DNA from: Paractinoplanes rishiriensis
GTDB taxonomy: Bacteria > Actinomycetota > Actinomycetes > Mycobacteriales > Micromonosporaceae
NCBI RefSeq assembly: GCF_016862375.1
Contig: NZ_BOMV01000012.1
Location: forward strand, 62,001 to 126,000
Direction of reading: 5' to 3'
DNA length: 64,000 nt
Positions 50,783-59,543 of this stretch are shown piece by piece. The first letter of the stretch is position 1. Each line of letters opens with the position of its first letter. The notes under the pieces were generated by a model that was not told where the DNA came from, ran no database searches, and saw only the letters and a list, made by a program, of their open reading frames with translations. Both the position numbers and the translations under genes were made by a program.

Positions 50783-52684
50783 GTGACCCATACTCCGCCC
50801 GGTGAGCCGGAGCACGACGCCGACCGGACTGCGCCATCGGGGGAGACGGAGTTTGACGGGCGGGCGGTCGACCTGTCCGGATACCTGACGGAGAGCGACA
50901 TCGAGCAGCGGGCCGCCTATCTGGCCTTCAGCGACAGCCCCGAACCGTCCGTCGCGGATCTGGACGCGATCGTCACCAAGCTCCGGAGCGACAACTGGGC
51001 CGTGGAGGAGGACAGCCTGGTCGGCGGCCTGCGGTGGGACCGCCCCGCCGACGAACTGCCCGCCGAGACGGACGCGGGCGGCGACCTGCGGTCCGAGTGG
51101 GCCATGGAGGTGCTGGCCGGCATCCGGAACGCGGCACGCGACGCCCTGCCCCAACCGGCAATGCAGGAACCCGGTGCCGAGTGGGGGCTGTCCGCAACGG
51201 ACGGTGCCGGCGGAGCGCCCGCGGAGAAGTCGGCTGAGCACCGGTGGGCGGCGGCGGAACCGGCCGCGGGGGGTCCGGCCCCCGGGACACGCATCCCGGG
51301 GATGGCGGCCGCGGGGCAAAGCGCGCAGGCACCGGCGGCGCAGGCACCGGCGGCGCAGGCACCGGCGGCGCAGGCACCGGCAGCGCAGGCACCGGCAGCG
51401 CGCGGCTGGAACGCGGGGAGAGCGCCGGCATGGAGGCGCGCCGCAGGAGGCTGGAACGCGGGGAAACCGGCCGCCGGAGCACGCACAGCCGAGGAACCGG
51501 CCGCAGTGGCGCCGGCCGCCAGCGGCGGGCCGGGCGGTACCGGACGGGCTGCGGGCGGGCCGGGCAACGACGAGCGAGCAGCCGGTGCCGGCGGCGGCGA
51601 TGGCGGCAGTGGCGATGCCGGCAGTGGTGCCGGCAGTGGTGCCGGCAGTGGTGGCGGCAGTGGTGCCGGCAGTGGTGGCGGCAGTAATGCCGGCAGCGGT
51701 GGCGGTGGTGGGGGTCGGCGCGGGCCTCGGCGGGTTGAGCAGTGGGCGGCCAAGCGGAACGCCACCGCCAACCCGCACGCCGAGTGGGCGGCCGCGGCCG
51801 GCGTGAAACAGCCCGTGGACGAGCCGACCGCGGAGTGGCCGGCCGGCGCCGTCCGCGCCGGGCCGACGCACGGGGATGAACTGCCGGGGTGGAAGTCGCC
51901 ACCGGAGCCGGAGGCCGTGGGCGTCCGGGTCCGGCGGGCGCGTAAGCCGCTTCTCATGGCTGCCGTGGCGCTCTTTCTGCTCGGGATGGTGGCGGCCATT
52001 CTGGTGGCGCCGCGGTTCATCGACGGGGCCGACCGGACCGAAGCCGCCGCCATGCCGGGCCGCGGTGGTGGCGGCACCACCGCGCAGGGGCCGCTCGACG
52101 GGGTCACCGAGGCCGCGTTCGAGCTGGTCGACGGGGCCGGGGAGATCCGGGTGCGGGCTGAAGATCTCGGGGCGGACCTGTACCGGGTGGCCACCTCGGC
52201 GGGGAGCGGGGTCACACCGCGGGTGGACCGGGACGGGGCGGATCTCCAGCTTTTCCTGCCGCGCGGGGAGCACGGCGACGCACCGGCCGTCGATGTCTTG
52301 CTGAACGCAGACGTTCGGTGGTCGCTGCGGCTCAACGGTGGGGCTCACCGGATCACGGCGGATCTGTCCGCCACCCGGGTGGACTCGGTGGAGATCGGGG
52401 GCGGGGCGCGGGTTATCGAGCTGACGCTGCCGGCGCCGCGGGCGGTGGTGCCGGTGCGGATGACCGGTGGGGTGGATCAGTTCACGGTGGACCTGCCGGC
52501 GGCGACGCCGGTTCGGGTGCGGGTGGGATCGGGTGCCGGCCAGGTCAGCCTGGCCGGCACCACGCACCGGGGGATCGCGCCGGGGAAGTCGTTCACCACC
52601 GACGGGTGGCGGGACGGGGGTGCCACCGGGATCGACCTGGACGCGGCCGCCGGAATGAACACCCTGACCGTCACCGACCGTTAG
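50783..52684 (+). CDS. low-complexity single-span membrane protein with C-terminal beta-rich domain
   Basis: A 633-residue protein. The first ~150 residues are acidic and partly helical, with no secretion signal. Then come five QAPAA repeats (~182-206) and a GSGAGSGG-type linker (~275-310), one transmembrane helix (LLMAAVALFLLGMVAAILVA, about 389-408) and a ~210-residue exterior domain of short strands resembling DUF4097-type beta-helices. GTG 50783 is preferred because GGAGG lies 6 nt upstream; an ATG at 50768 lacks one. The repeats are encoded by perfect 15-bp and 12-bp DNA repeats and should vary in number between strains. Function unknown. Confidence 0.75.
   Translation: MTHTPPGEPEHDADRTAPSGETEFDGRAVDLSGYLTESDIEQRAAYLAFSDSPEPSVADLDAIVTKLRSDNWAVEEDSLVGGLRWDRPADELPAETDAGGDLRSEWAMEVLAGIRNAARDALPQPAMQEPGAEWGLSATDGAGGAPAEKSAEHRWAAAEPAAGGPAPGTRIPGMAAAGQSAQAPAAQAPAAQAPAAQAPAAQAPAARGWNAGRAPAWRRAAGGWNAGKPAAGARTAEEPAAVAPAASGGPGGTGRAAGGPGNDERAAGAGGGDGGSGDAGSGAGSGAGSGGGSGAGSGGGSNAGSGGGGGGRRGPRRVEQWAAKRNATANPHAEWAAAAGVKQPVDEPTAEWPAGAVRAGPTHGDELPGWKSPPEPEAVGVRVRRARKPLLMAAVALFLLGMVAAILVAPRFIDGADRTEAAAMPGRGGGGTTAQGPLDGVTEAAFELVDGAGEIRVRAEDLGADLYRVATSAGSGVTPRVDRDGADLQLFLPRGEHGDAPAVDVLLNADVRWSLRLNGGAHRITADLSATRVDSVEIGGGARVIELTLPAPRAVVPVRMTGGVDQFTVDLPAATPVRVRVGSGAGQVSLAGTTHRGIAPGKSFTTDGWRDGGATGIDLDAAAGMNTLTVTDR
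51326..51400 (+). repeat. 15-bp coding repeat, five copies (QAPAA)
   Basis: CAGGCACCGGCGGCG three times, then the variant with CAGCG twice, head to tail and in frame. Confidence 0.9.
51605..51712 (+). repeat. 12-bp coding repeat (GSGA/GSGG), about eight copies
   Basis: GGCAGTGGTGCC-like units, alternating GCC and GGC ends, encode a flexible Gly/Ser/Ala linker. Confidence 0.85.
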
Positions 52685-55539
52685 GGGACTGCTTTCGCGT
52701 ACACCTCAATCTCGCTCACCGTCATGTAGCCGCCCGGCCTGGCCGTGAGGACCACCCGGGCCGCGGTGGCCCGGGCATCGACCGGCACGTCGATGACCGG
52801 GGCGCCGTCGGCCGGCACCGGGATTTCGGCGCTGGCGTCGGTCCACGTTCCGTCGGGGCCCTGCACCTGCACGCGCAAAGTCTCCGCGGTGCTGACGTTG
52901 CTGCCGTCGCGGTAGAAGTAGGTGACCACCCGGGTCAGGTCCTTCGGGGCGGCCAGCGCGACCGTGATGGTGTCGGCTGGGTTCTTGGTGCCGGAGCGCC
53001 AGTTGGACCAGGCTTTCTCGGTGCGGTCGCCGTTGCGCAGCCCGGCCGTCGCATAACCCGGTTCCGTGTACGTGGCGCTCACCGTCACGCCCTGCTCGGT
53101 CGCGGCGTTCGCCTCCACCGGCTCGACCACCCGCACCCGGGCGGTGGCCGCCAGCCGGGTGCCGTCGACGACCGTGGCGGTGCCCCGCACGGTGACCGTC
53201 CCGAGCTGGTCGAAGGGGCCGGACGCCGCCCAGGTCACCGGCAGCGCCGCCCGTCCGCCGTGCCGGCCCAGGCCGGTCACCGTGGCCGGCAGCACGGGCT
53301 GCCCGCCGACATAGGTCGTCACCGCGACGGGCGCCGTGGCCACGAAGGTGTCGACGGTGACCAGAGCCGTCGCGGTGTGCTTGCGGCCGAGCACATCGGT
53401 GGCGACGCCACGCACCCGCACCTTGCCCGGTTTGCGCCAAGCGCTCGCCGGCGGCAGCGACCACACCACCGGCAGGCTGCCCCGCGCCCCGTCCGGGTAC
53501 ACCGGCGTGACGGTGGCGGGCAGCGTCGGCACCAGCTTCGGGACCGTGTACGCGACGACCTTCGACGTGCTCAGCACGGTCTCGTCGACGGCCGTCCAGC
53601 GCTGGTTGCCGCCGGATGTCGGCGTGTACGTGGACACCGGGCTGCCGTCCGCGGTCGCCTGCCCGGCCACGTCGATCAACCGGCCGGTCGCCACGTTGAT
53701 CAGGGTCCAGGTGCCGTCGCCGGTGGTCGACAGGATCCACTCGGTGGCGGCGTCGGTGCCCGGGTCCAGGGTCAGCGTGCCGTCCCGGACGGCCAGCCGG
53801 GTGCCGGTCGCGGCGTTGACGACGGCGTAGCGGGCGCGGTTGCTGGTACCGCCGGCGAGCCGGGTGAAGGACCACAACTGATCCGCCGAGTCCGCGTTGT
53901 CCCGCAGGACGATGCCGGGCGCCAGGGATCGGCCACTCGCCACGCCCTCCAGGCGGTAGAAGTGGTCGGCGAGCAGCGGAGTGCCGGAGACTCCGGAAAC
54001 ACCGTCGACCAGGAACGTGGTCACGGATTGCCCCGGGACGGTCAGGACCGCCGACTTATGAGCAACCTTTACGGGCTTTCCGCGTACGAGACCACCGGAA
54101 GCGCTCGAAACGACCGGCGTGACCTTCGCGCCGGGCCGGATGGACCGGAAGCCTGAGAGATCCAGCGTGACCGAGCGGCTGTCGGCACCGGAGTTGACGT
54201 GGACCACGGTGACCCCGCGCGCGTTGACCGCCGCCACCGACGACGTGTCACTGACCTTGACGAAATGGTCGCCCGGCCGGATGAAGTGGGTGAAGTTGCG
54301 GATCGTGTCGTACTTGCTGTTCACCTGGATCGGGCAGTTCGCCGGGGTCGCGTCGGCCGGGCAGTTGAACGGCACGTGGATGCTGCCCCAGTTGCCGCCG
54401 CTCGCCTGCTGCGGCACCGAATCCTCGATCGGCTGCCAGAAGACCCACGCGGACGGCTCTAGTTCCCGGATGTCGTCGACGATCCGTCCCGCGATACCGA
54501 GTCCCGGCAGCATCCCGGTGTAGTCGGTGGTGCCCGGGCCCCAGTTGCCCTCGACCTCGCTCATCCACAGCTTCTTGCCGGCCGCCTTGGCCGCGTCCCG
54601 CACGCTGGTGCGCTGCCCGGTCCCGTACGTGTGCACATTCATCTGCTCGACCGCCGCGCGGGATTCCGCCGTGTACGCGTTCCAGTTCGTCATGAACGTG
54701 CCCGGGTTGGTCTCGTCCATCGCCGAGATCACGGCCCCGGTGTCCGCGTTGTTCAGCCGTTCCCGCAACGCCAGCAGCACTTGCTGTTGCAGCGCCGGCC
54801 CGGCGTGCGCGCCCTCCTGCCGCCCGCCGGTCGGCTGCCCGTCCGCGCCGAGCGTCGTGCCCCAGTAGTTGGTGTTCGGCTCGTTCAGCGGGTTGATCGT
54901 CGCGAACGAGATGCCGTGCCGCCGCTCGATCTCCTCGGTGACCCGCACCATGTACTCGGCGAACTCGTCCACCCGGTCGGCGCGGATCTGGTCGGTGCTC
55001 GGGTTGAAGCCGCCGGACACGTACCCGCTCACGGTCTGGAACCACGGCGGCGAGTTGCTGAACGCCTCCCAGTGCGTGACCTTGTCCTTGATCTGGTCGA
55101 TCCACCAGCGCTGGTTGGCGTCGGCGTCCCAGTTCCAGTGGTCCGGGTTCGCGGGGTCCCACCACTCCATGTCGGCCTGCGTGGTGCCGGCCGGCGCCTT
55201 CCAGAAGCCGGGCATGGTGGCGCCCACCTTCATGTAGTCGTCGCGGACGCCGGGCGCGTTGCCGCCGCCGATGTTGTAGCGGGCGATGTTGAGGTTGAGG
55301 CCGTCGGCCCCGAACACCATGTCGACGAGCTTCTTCCGGATCTCGTCCGGATAGCCACCGGTGGCGTTGGACATCCACACCAGACTGGTGCCCCACCCCT
55401 CGAAGGTGGGCTGCCGGTAGGACGGATCGATGTGAACGTTAACTGAGTTTCCGATTGCGGCGGCCTGTGCGGGGGCGGGAGCGACGCCGAGGGTCGCGAC
55501 CAGGAGCACGGCAGCCAGCATTCGGGAGGCGGCGATCAT
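52681..55539 (-). CDS. secreted multidomain GH30 glycosidase (endo-beta-1,6-galactanase-like)
   Basis: A 952-residue secreted enzyme. Signal peptide to about residue 27; GH30 catalytic domain to ~480 beginning QPTFEGWGTSLVW, with acid/base in NPLNEPN and nucleophile in LWMSEVEGN; a ricin-type trefoil (~485-640, ending NQRWTA); two Big_4-like Ig repeats (~655-800, each with the PATVT...VRG pattern); and an F5/8-type C-terminal domain. The catalytic sequence resembles GH30_5 beta-1,6-galactanases that act on type II arabinogalactan. ATG 55539 follows AGGGAG; codons further upstream lack a signal peptide start. It ends 3 bp inside the convergent gene. Confidence 0.88.
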   Translation of the reverse strand: MIAASRMLAAVLLVATLGVAPAPAQAAAIGNSVNVHIDPSYRQPTFEGWGTSLVWMSNATGGYPDEIRKKLVDMVFGADGLNLNIARYNIGGGNAPGVRDDYMKVGATMPGFWKAPAGTTQADMEWWDPANPDHWNWDADANQRWWIDQIKDKVTHWEAFSNSPPWFQTVSGYVSGGFNPSTDQIRADRVDEFAEYMVRVTEEIERRHGISFATINPLNEPNTNYWGTTLGADGQPTGGRQEGAHAGPALQQQVLLALRERLNNADTGAVISAMDETNPGTFMTNWNAYTAESRAAVEQMNVHTYGTGQRTSVRDAAKAAGKKLWMSEVEGNWGPGTTDYTGMLPGLGIAGRIVDDIRELEPSAWVFWQPIEDSVPQQASGGNWGSIHVPFNCPADATPANCPIQVNSKYDTIRNFTHFIRPGDHFVKVSDTSSVAAVNARGVTVVHVNSGADSRSVTLDLSGFRSIRPGAKVTPVVSSASGGLVRGKPVKVAHKSAVLTVPGQSVTTFLVDGVSGVSGTPLLADHFYRLEGVASGRSLAPGIVLRDNADSADQLWSFTRLAGGTSNRARYAVVNAATGTRLAVRDGTLTLDPGTDAATEWILSTTGDGTWTLINVATGRLIDVAGQATADGSPVSTYTPTSGGNQRWTAVDETVLSTSKVVAYTVPKLVPTLPATVTPVYPDGARGSLPVVWSLPPASAWRKPGKVRVRGVATDVLGRKHTATALVTVDTFVATAPVAVTTYVGGQPVLPATVTGLGRHGGRAALPVTWAASGPFDQLGTVTVRGTATVVDGTRLAATARVRVVEPVEANAATEQGVTVSATYTEPGYATAGLRNGDRTEKAWSNWRSGTKNPADTITVALAAPKDLTRVVTYFYRDGSNVSTAETLRVQVQGPDGTWTDASAEIPVPADGAPVIDVPVDARATAARVVLTARPGGYMTVSEIEVYAKAVP

Positions 55540-55580
55540 GGCGCTCCCTATCCGACAAAATTCCGCAGAACCGAACGCGA

Positions 55581-55606
55581 CGCAACGTATAACAAAAATT
55601 GTTGCG
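55581..55606 (-). promoter_or_regulatory. dyad CGCAAC-N14-GTTGCG upstream of GH30 gene
   Basis: Outer arms CGCAAC/GTTGCG enclose AACAA-AAA-TTGTT (55591-55603), a symmetrical AT-rich element 42 bp before the GH30 start, likely over its promoter. Confidence 0.4.
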
Positions 55607-55656
55607 GGTCGATGGGCTTGACGCCGGGCCGGAGAGGGGCTGACACTGACTGTTGG

Positions 55657-55670
55657 TGTGAACGCTAACA
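55657..55670 (-). promoter_or_regulatory. LacI-type operator TGTGAACGCTAACA
   Basis: Its complement is TGTTAGCGTTCACA, sharing TAGCGTTnACA with the PL11 upstream site. A related TGTGAACGTTAACT lies inside the GH30 coding start at 55431-55444. Confidence 0.45.
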
Positions 55671-55714
55671 AGGCGCCGATGGCTCCCGGCGGCCTTCTTG
55701 GCGACCGAGTTGCA

Positions 55715-55744
55715 GGGCCGGGGGCGGATCACCGCTCCCGGCCC
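55715..55744 (-). terminator. GC-rich terminator hairpin
   Basis: GGGCCGGGGGCGG (55715-55727) pairs with 55732-55744 over a 4-nt loop with one wobble pair, 9 nt past the stop of the leftward gene at 55753. Confidence 0.65.
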
Positions 55745-55752
55745 GCCACCCC

Positions 55753-55941
55753 CTACTGTTGCGGCTGCTGGGTGTCGCCGGCGCCGGTCCGCTTCTGCGC
55801 CTCGTCCACGCCCTTGTCCACCTGACCGGAGTACTTGTTGCCGGTGCGCTGGTCCACCTGGTCGCCGGCCTTCTCGAGGCCCTGGTCGACCTGCTTGTCG
55901 TGGTCGTCGGCGAAGTCCTTGGCCTTGTCCATGAAGCTCAT
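55753..55941 (-). CDS. MT0933-like antitoxin-family small protein
   Basis: A 62-residue, highly charged helical protein (MSFMDKAKDFADDHDKQV, then repeated VDQ/KVD segments) resembling the MT0933/Rv0909-like antitoxin family. ATG 55941 overlaps the stop of the upstream gene by ATGA and follows GGAGGAG. A toxin partner of the known family is not recognised, so a stress-protein role is equally possible. Confidence 0.7.
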   Translation of the reverse strand: MSFMDKAKDFADDHDKQVDQGLEKAGDQVDQRTGNKYSGQVDKGVDEAQKRTGAGDTQQPQQ

Positions 55942-56432
55942 CGCATGCTCCTCCGCTGGCTGTTCCCCCGGCGCATGCCCCGGACCGGCGGGGCTAAACG
56001 ACGGCGCGGCCCCGGCGGCGCGCCGTCGGCAGCCTTGATCGCCTCGCGGTAGATCCCGTGGCCGTTGTCGGAGGTACCGAAGATCGGGGCGAGGCGGAGT
56101 ACCGCGTCCTGGAAGCTGTCCCGGAGGCGCTCGACGGTCTCAGTGGGATCGCCCAGCGACATCACGGCGAGTTCGCGGTCCAGAGTCTCCCGGATGACGT
56201 CCGCGACCTGCACGAGAGATCGGGAAGCGAGCTCCGAGGCGGGTCGCCATCGGGCGGCCTGCCGCTCCTCCTCCTCGGCCTTCAGCGTCGCCAGGATCCC
56301 TCGCTGCGTCTCGATTCGTTCAGCAAGCAGAGCCCCGTCGATGAACCGCGGCGACGCCGGCGACGGCAGATCTCGGACAGCGAGCCGCGGGCGGCAGCCC
56401 GCCGAACCGCACGGCATGCTGGTGCCGTACAT
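55938..56432 (-). CDS. helical hypothetical protein coupled to antitoxin-like gene
   Basis: A 164-residue protein of unknown family. Residues ~30-120 are strongly helical with a possible coiled coil (ERIETQRGILATLKAEEEERQ, then ADVIRETLDRELAVM and ETVERLRDSFQDAVLRL); the ends are basic and Arg/Pro-rich. Codon use fits coding on this strand but is less GC-rich than neighbours. Its stop overlaps the next start (ATGA). The exact start is uncertain (56432 or 56414). It could be the partner of the antitoxin-like protein. Confidence 0.55.
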   Translation of the reverse strand: MYGTSMPCGSAGCRPRLAVRDLPSPASPRFIDGALLAERIETQRGILATLKAEEEERQAARWRPASELASRSLVQVADVIRETLDRELAVMSLGDPTETVERLRDSFQDAVLRLAPIFGTSDNGHGIYREAIKAADGAPPGPRRRLAPPVRGMRRGNSQRRSMR

Positions 56433-56448
56433 CGATTGAGGGAGTGAG

Positions 56449-57162
56449 ATGACCCAGCAGCCTAGGGCTCTGGTGGTGCGCGGGGGTTGGGAGGGACATC
56501 AGCCGGTCAGGGCGACCGAGTTGTTCCTGCCGTTTCTCGAGCGGCACGGGTACGCGATCCGCGTCGAGGAGACGACCGAGGTCTACGCCGACGCCGGCGA
56601 GATGGGGCGCACCGACCTGATCGTGCAGTGCGTGACGATGTCGCAGATCGGTCGCGAGGAACTTGCCGGGTTGCGGGCGGCGGTCGCGGCCGGCGCCGGG
56701 TTCACCGGCTGGCACGGTGGCATCGCCGACTCGTTCCGGAACTCGTCCGACCATCTCCAGCTGATCGGCGGGCAGTTCGCCACCCACCCGAGCAAGGAAC
56801 CGGGGCAGTGCGGCGGCGGGCAGGAGGACAACTACCTTCCGTACACCGTCAATCTCACCGCGCTGGGCCGCGAGCATCCGATCACCGCGGGCCTGGCCGA
56901 CTTCGAGCTGGAGACCGAGCAGTACTGGGTGCTGCACGACGACCTGATCGACGTGCTCGCCACCACCACCCACCCGGTCCGGCCGTGGCACCCGTGGCAC
57001 CGGCCGATCGTGTCGCCGGCGGTCTGGACCCGGCTGTGGGGAGCCGGCCGGATCGTGGTCACCACCCCGGGGCACAGCCTCGACGTCCTGGAGAACAGCA
57101 ATGTCCGTACGGTCATCGAAAGGGGCATGGTGTGGGCGACCCGCACGGCATCGGCATCGTAG
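56449..57162 (+). CDS. ThuA-domain sugar-metabolism protein
   Basis: A 237-residue ThuA-like (class I glutamine amidotransferase-like fold) protein with the family segments VVRGGWEGHQP, GFTGWHGGIADSFR and the terminal TTPGHSLDVLEN. ThuA proteins are linked to sugar utilisation, often beside Gfo/Idh dehydrogenases as here: the next gene starts 31 bp before this one ends. The substrate is unknown. Confidence 0.88.
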   Translation: MTQQPRALVVRGGWEGHQPVRATELFLPFLERHGYAIRVEETTEVYADAGEMGRTDLIVQCVTMSQIGREELAGLRAAVAAGAGFTGWHGGIADSFRNSSDHLQLIGGQFATHPSKEPGQCGGGQEDNYLPYTVNLTALGREHPITAGLADFELETEQYWVLHDDLIDVLATTTHPVRPWHPWHRPIVSPAVWTRLWGAGRIVVTTPGHSLDVLENSNVRTVIERGMVWATRTASAS

Positions 57163-58217
57163 GGACCGGCTACATCTGCGGCGCGTACCTGGAGGTGCTC
57201 GCGACCAGCCCGGAGGTGCGGATCGCCGCGGTGGCCGACCTGGACGTCGCTCGGGCCGAGGCGGTGGCGGCCGGTCTGCCGGGCACCCGGGCGCTGCCGG
57301 TCGGCGGGCTGCTGGCCGATCCCGAGGTGCGCACGGTGCTCAACCTGACCATTCCGTCCGCGCATGCCGAGATTGCGCTCGCCGCCATAGCCAACGGCAA
57401 ACAGGTGTACGGGGAGAAGCCGCTGGCCGCCGAGCTGGGGCCGGCCCGTGAGATCGTCGACCGGGCGGCCACGGCGGGGCTGTTGGTCGGCTGCGCACCG
57501 GACACCGTGCTGGGCACCGGCACCCAGACCGCGCGGCAGGCGATCGACGCGGGACTGATCGGGCGGCCGCTGGCGGCGTCCGCGGTGATGGTGACCGCGG
57601 GCCACGAGCGTTGGCATCCGAACCCGGACTTCTACTACGTGGCCGGCGGCGGCCCGCTGCTCGACATGGGTCCCTACTACCTGTCCGCGCTGGTGCAACT
57701 GCTCGGCCCGGTGCGCGCGGTGGTCGGCGCGGCCGGCCGGCTGCGGTCCGAGCGGGTGATCGGTTCGGGCCCGCGGGCGGGGGAGCGCATCCCGGTCGAG
57801 GTGGACACCCACGTGTCCGGCGTGCTCGAACACGCGAGCGGCGTGCTGTCCACGCTCACCACCAGCTTCGACGGGGTACGCACCACCGCGCAGCCGATCG
57901 AGGTGCACGGCGAGGCCGGCACGATCGCGGTGCCCGACCCCAACCGGTTCGACGGCGACGTCCGGGTGTTCGAGGCCGGCGCGACCGACTGGCGCGCCCT
58001 GCCGCCGTCCGCGGGATACGCCGGCGCCGGCCGCGGGATCGGCCTGCTCGACCTGGTAGCGGCCACCGCGGACCGCCCGCCCCGGGCCGGCGGCGACCTG
58101 GCGCTGCACGTGCTGGACGCGATGACCGGGCTGCTGCGCTCGGCCGCCGAGGGCCGCCGGATCGAGCTGAGCACCACGGTGGAGCGGCCGGCGCCCGTTC
58201 CCCTTTCCCAAAATTAG
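57132..58217 (+). CDS. Gfo/Idh/MocA-family oxidoreductase
   Basis: A 361-residue NAD(P)-dependent dehydrogenase: Rossmann motif GIVGTGYICG at the N-terminus and GEKPLA (Lys about 97) as the conserved catalytic EKP motif, then an alpha/beta substrate domain with GGPLLDMGPYYL. GTG 57132 is chosen because the reading frame enters the Rossmann fold immediately and AGGGG lies just upstream; it overlaps thuA in another frame. Together they look like a small sugar-modifying pair. Confidence 0.88.
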   Translation: MGDPHGIGIVGTGYICGAYLEVLATSPEVRIAAVADLDVARAEAVAAGLPGTRALPVGGLLADPEVRTVLNLTIPSAHAEIALAAIANGKQVYGEKPLAAELGPAREIVDRAATAGLLVGCAPDTVLGTGTQTARQAIDAGLIGRPLAASAVMVTAGHERWHPNPDFYYVAGGGPLLDMGPYYLSALVQLLGPVRAVVGAAGRLRSERVIGSGPRAGERIPVEVDTHVSGVLEHASGVLSTLTTSFDGVRTTAQPIEVHGEAGTIAVPDPNRFDGDVRVFEAGATDWRALPPSAGYAGAGRGIGLLDLVAATADRPPRAGGDLALHVLDAMTGLLRSAAEGRRIELSTTVERPAPVPLSQN

Positions 58218-58228
58218 ATGCACTAGTG

Positions 58229-58255
58229 AACCTTTCTCTGGGCACGGCCGTATCC
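58229..58255 (+). promoter_or_regulatory. ECF-like promoter GAACC-N16-CGTATC
   Basis: GAACC (58229-58233) and CGTATC (58250-58255) match ECF spacing 36 bp before ATG 58291. It resembles the promoter of the sigma factor gene at 45.6 kb. Confidence 0.4.
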
Positions 58256-58290
58256 ACCGTCGATGCGTGCCGTGCTCCCGGGAGGTTTTG

Positions 58291-59007
58291 ATGCTCCGTT
58301 CGTCACTCGCTCGACGCGCCGGCGCGGTGTTCGCCGGCGCCGCCGCCGTGCTGGCCGTGTTCGCCGCCCCGGCCGCGGCCGCGCCGGCGGTGCCGACCCA
58401 GCTGAACGCCGCCGACATGGCGCTGCTCAACGGCGTACGGCTGGCCGGTCTCTGGGAGATGCCGGCCGGGCAGATGGCCGCCGAGAAGGGCAGCTCCACC
58501 CGTGTGCGCGAGGTGGGCCGGGAGATCGCGAAGCAGCACGTCGCGCTGGACGAGCTGGTCACGGTCGCCGCCAACCAGCTGGGCGCGACCATCCCGGTCG
58601 ACCCGACCGGGCAGCAGCAGGGCTGGCTCAAGGAGATGCAGAACGCGAAGGGCGTCCAGTTCGACCAGATCTTCGTGACCCGGCTGCGGGCCGCGCACGG
58701 CAAGATCTTCCCGGTGATCGGCGCGGTCCGCTCGGCCACCCGCAACCCGGTGATCCGCAAGCTGGCCGACGACGCCAACCGGTTCGTGCTGACCCACATG
58801 AGGCTGCTGGAGAGCACCGGCCTGGTCGAGTACGGGCAGCTGCCCCCGGCCGCCATGCCGCCCGCCGAGGACCTCTCCGCGATGGGTCTGGCGTCGGCAA
58901 ACGCCGGCGTCGGCCCGCCGGTCAACCCGACCCTGCTGTGGTCGCTGCTGGTCGGCATGCTGGTGGTCGGCAGCTTCGCCACGTTCCGGTTGCTGCGCGG
59001 ACGGTGA
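58291..59007 (+). CDS. exported DUF4142 protein with C-terminal membrane anchor
   Basis: A 238-residue exported protein: signal peptide ending near APAAAAP, a ferritin-like helical DUF4142 domain (AADMALLNGVRLAGLWEM, later EIAKQHVALDELV), and a C-terminal hydrophobic anchor (LLWSLLVGMLVVGSFATF) with a basic end. GGGAGG precedes ATG 58291. The domain often accompanies envelope stress responses, in keeping with the ECF-like promoter. Its function is not established. Confidence 0.82.
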   Translation: MLRSSLARRAGAVFAGAAAVLAVFAAPAAAAPAVPTQLNAADMALLNGVRLAGLWEMPAGQMAAEKGSSTRVREVGREIAKQHVALDELVTVAANQLGATIPVDPTGQQQGWLKEMQNAKGVQFDQIFVTRLRAAHGKIFPVIGAVRSATRNPVIRKLADDANRFVLTHMRLLESTGLVEYGQLPPAAMPPAEDLSAMGLASANAGVGPPVNPTLLWSLLVGMLVVGSFATFRLLRGR

Positions 59008-59038
59008 TCCCGGCGGCACGGCGTGCCAGAGTGGAGCG

Positions 59039-59527
59039 GTGACAACGCAGACGACGCTGCCGGCGGGCGAGGACGAGGTGGTCGGCGCCCTGCTGGCGCT
59101 CAGCCGGGTCTTCGTCGGCGTGGCCGCCCGCTCCCTGGCCGAACTCGACGAGGACGTCACCCTGGCCCAGTTCCGCACGCTGGTGGTGCTGGGCGCCCGG
59201 GGCCCGCAGCGGATCGTCGACCTGGCCCAGGAGTTGTCGGTGACGTCGTCGACCGCGACCCGGATGTGCAACCGGCTGGTGCGTAAGGACCTGGTGGCCC
59301 GCGAGGAGCGCGCCGAGGACCGGCGGGCCGCCTGGATCACCCTCACCCCGACCGGCCGCGGCCTGGTCAGCGACGTGCTGGACCGCCGGCGCAAGGCCAT
59401 CGCGACCCTGGTCGCCGACCTCACCATGACCCGGCCGCTGGCCTTCGCCGCGGTGGTCAACGCTCTGGTCGAAGCGGCCGGCGAGCCCACCGAGGCCGAG
59501 TGGCGGCGGCGCTGGCAGGAAAATTAG
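59039..59527 (+). CDS. MarR-family transcriptional regulator
   Basis: A 162-residue winged-helix regulator; recognition region LAQELSVTSSTATRMCNRLVRKDLV and wing EERAEDRRAAWITLT are typical. GTG 59039 lies 6 nt after CAGAGT, a leaderless-type -10. It may control the upstream DUF4142 gene, but no operator was identified. Confidence 0.88.
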   Translation: MTTQTTLPAGEDEVVGALLALSRVFVGVAARSLAELDEDVTLAQFRTLVVLGARGPQRIVDLAQELSVTSSTATRMCNRLVRKDLVAREERAEDRRAAWITLTPTGRGLVSDVLDRRRKAIATLVADLTMTRPLAFAAVVNALVEAAGEPTEAEWRRRWQEN

Positions 59528-59543
59528 GTGTAGCAGTACACGC

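Noticed and set aside
50335-50901. Minus-strand frames over the 19-bp repeats
   Set aside because: They arise from repeat periodicity, lack ribosome sites and overlap the start of the plus-strand gene at 50783.
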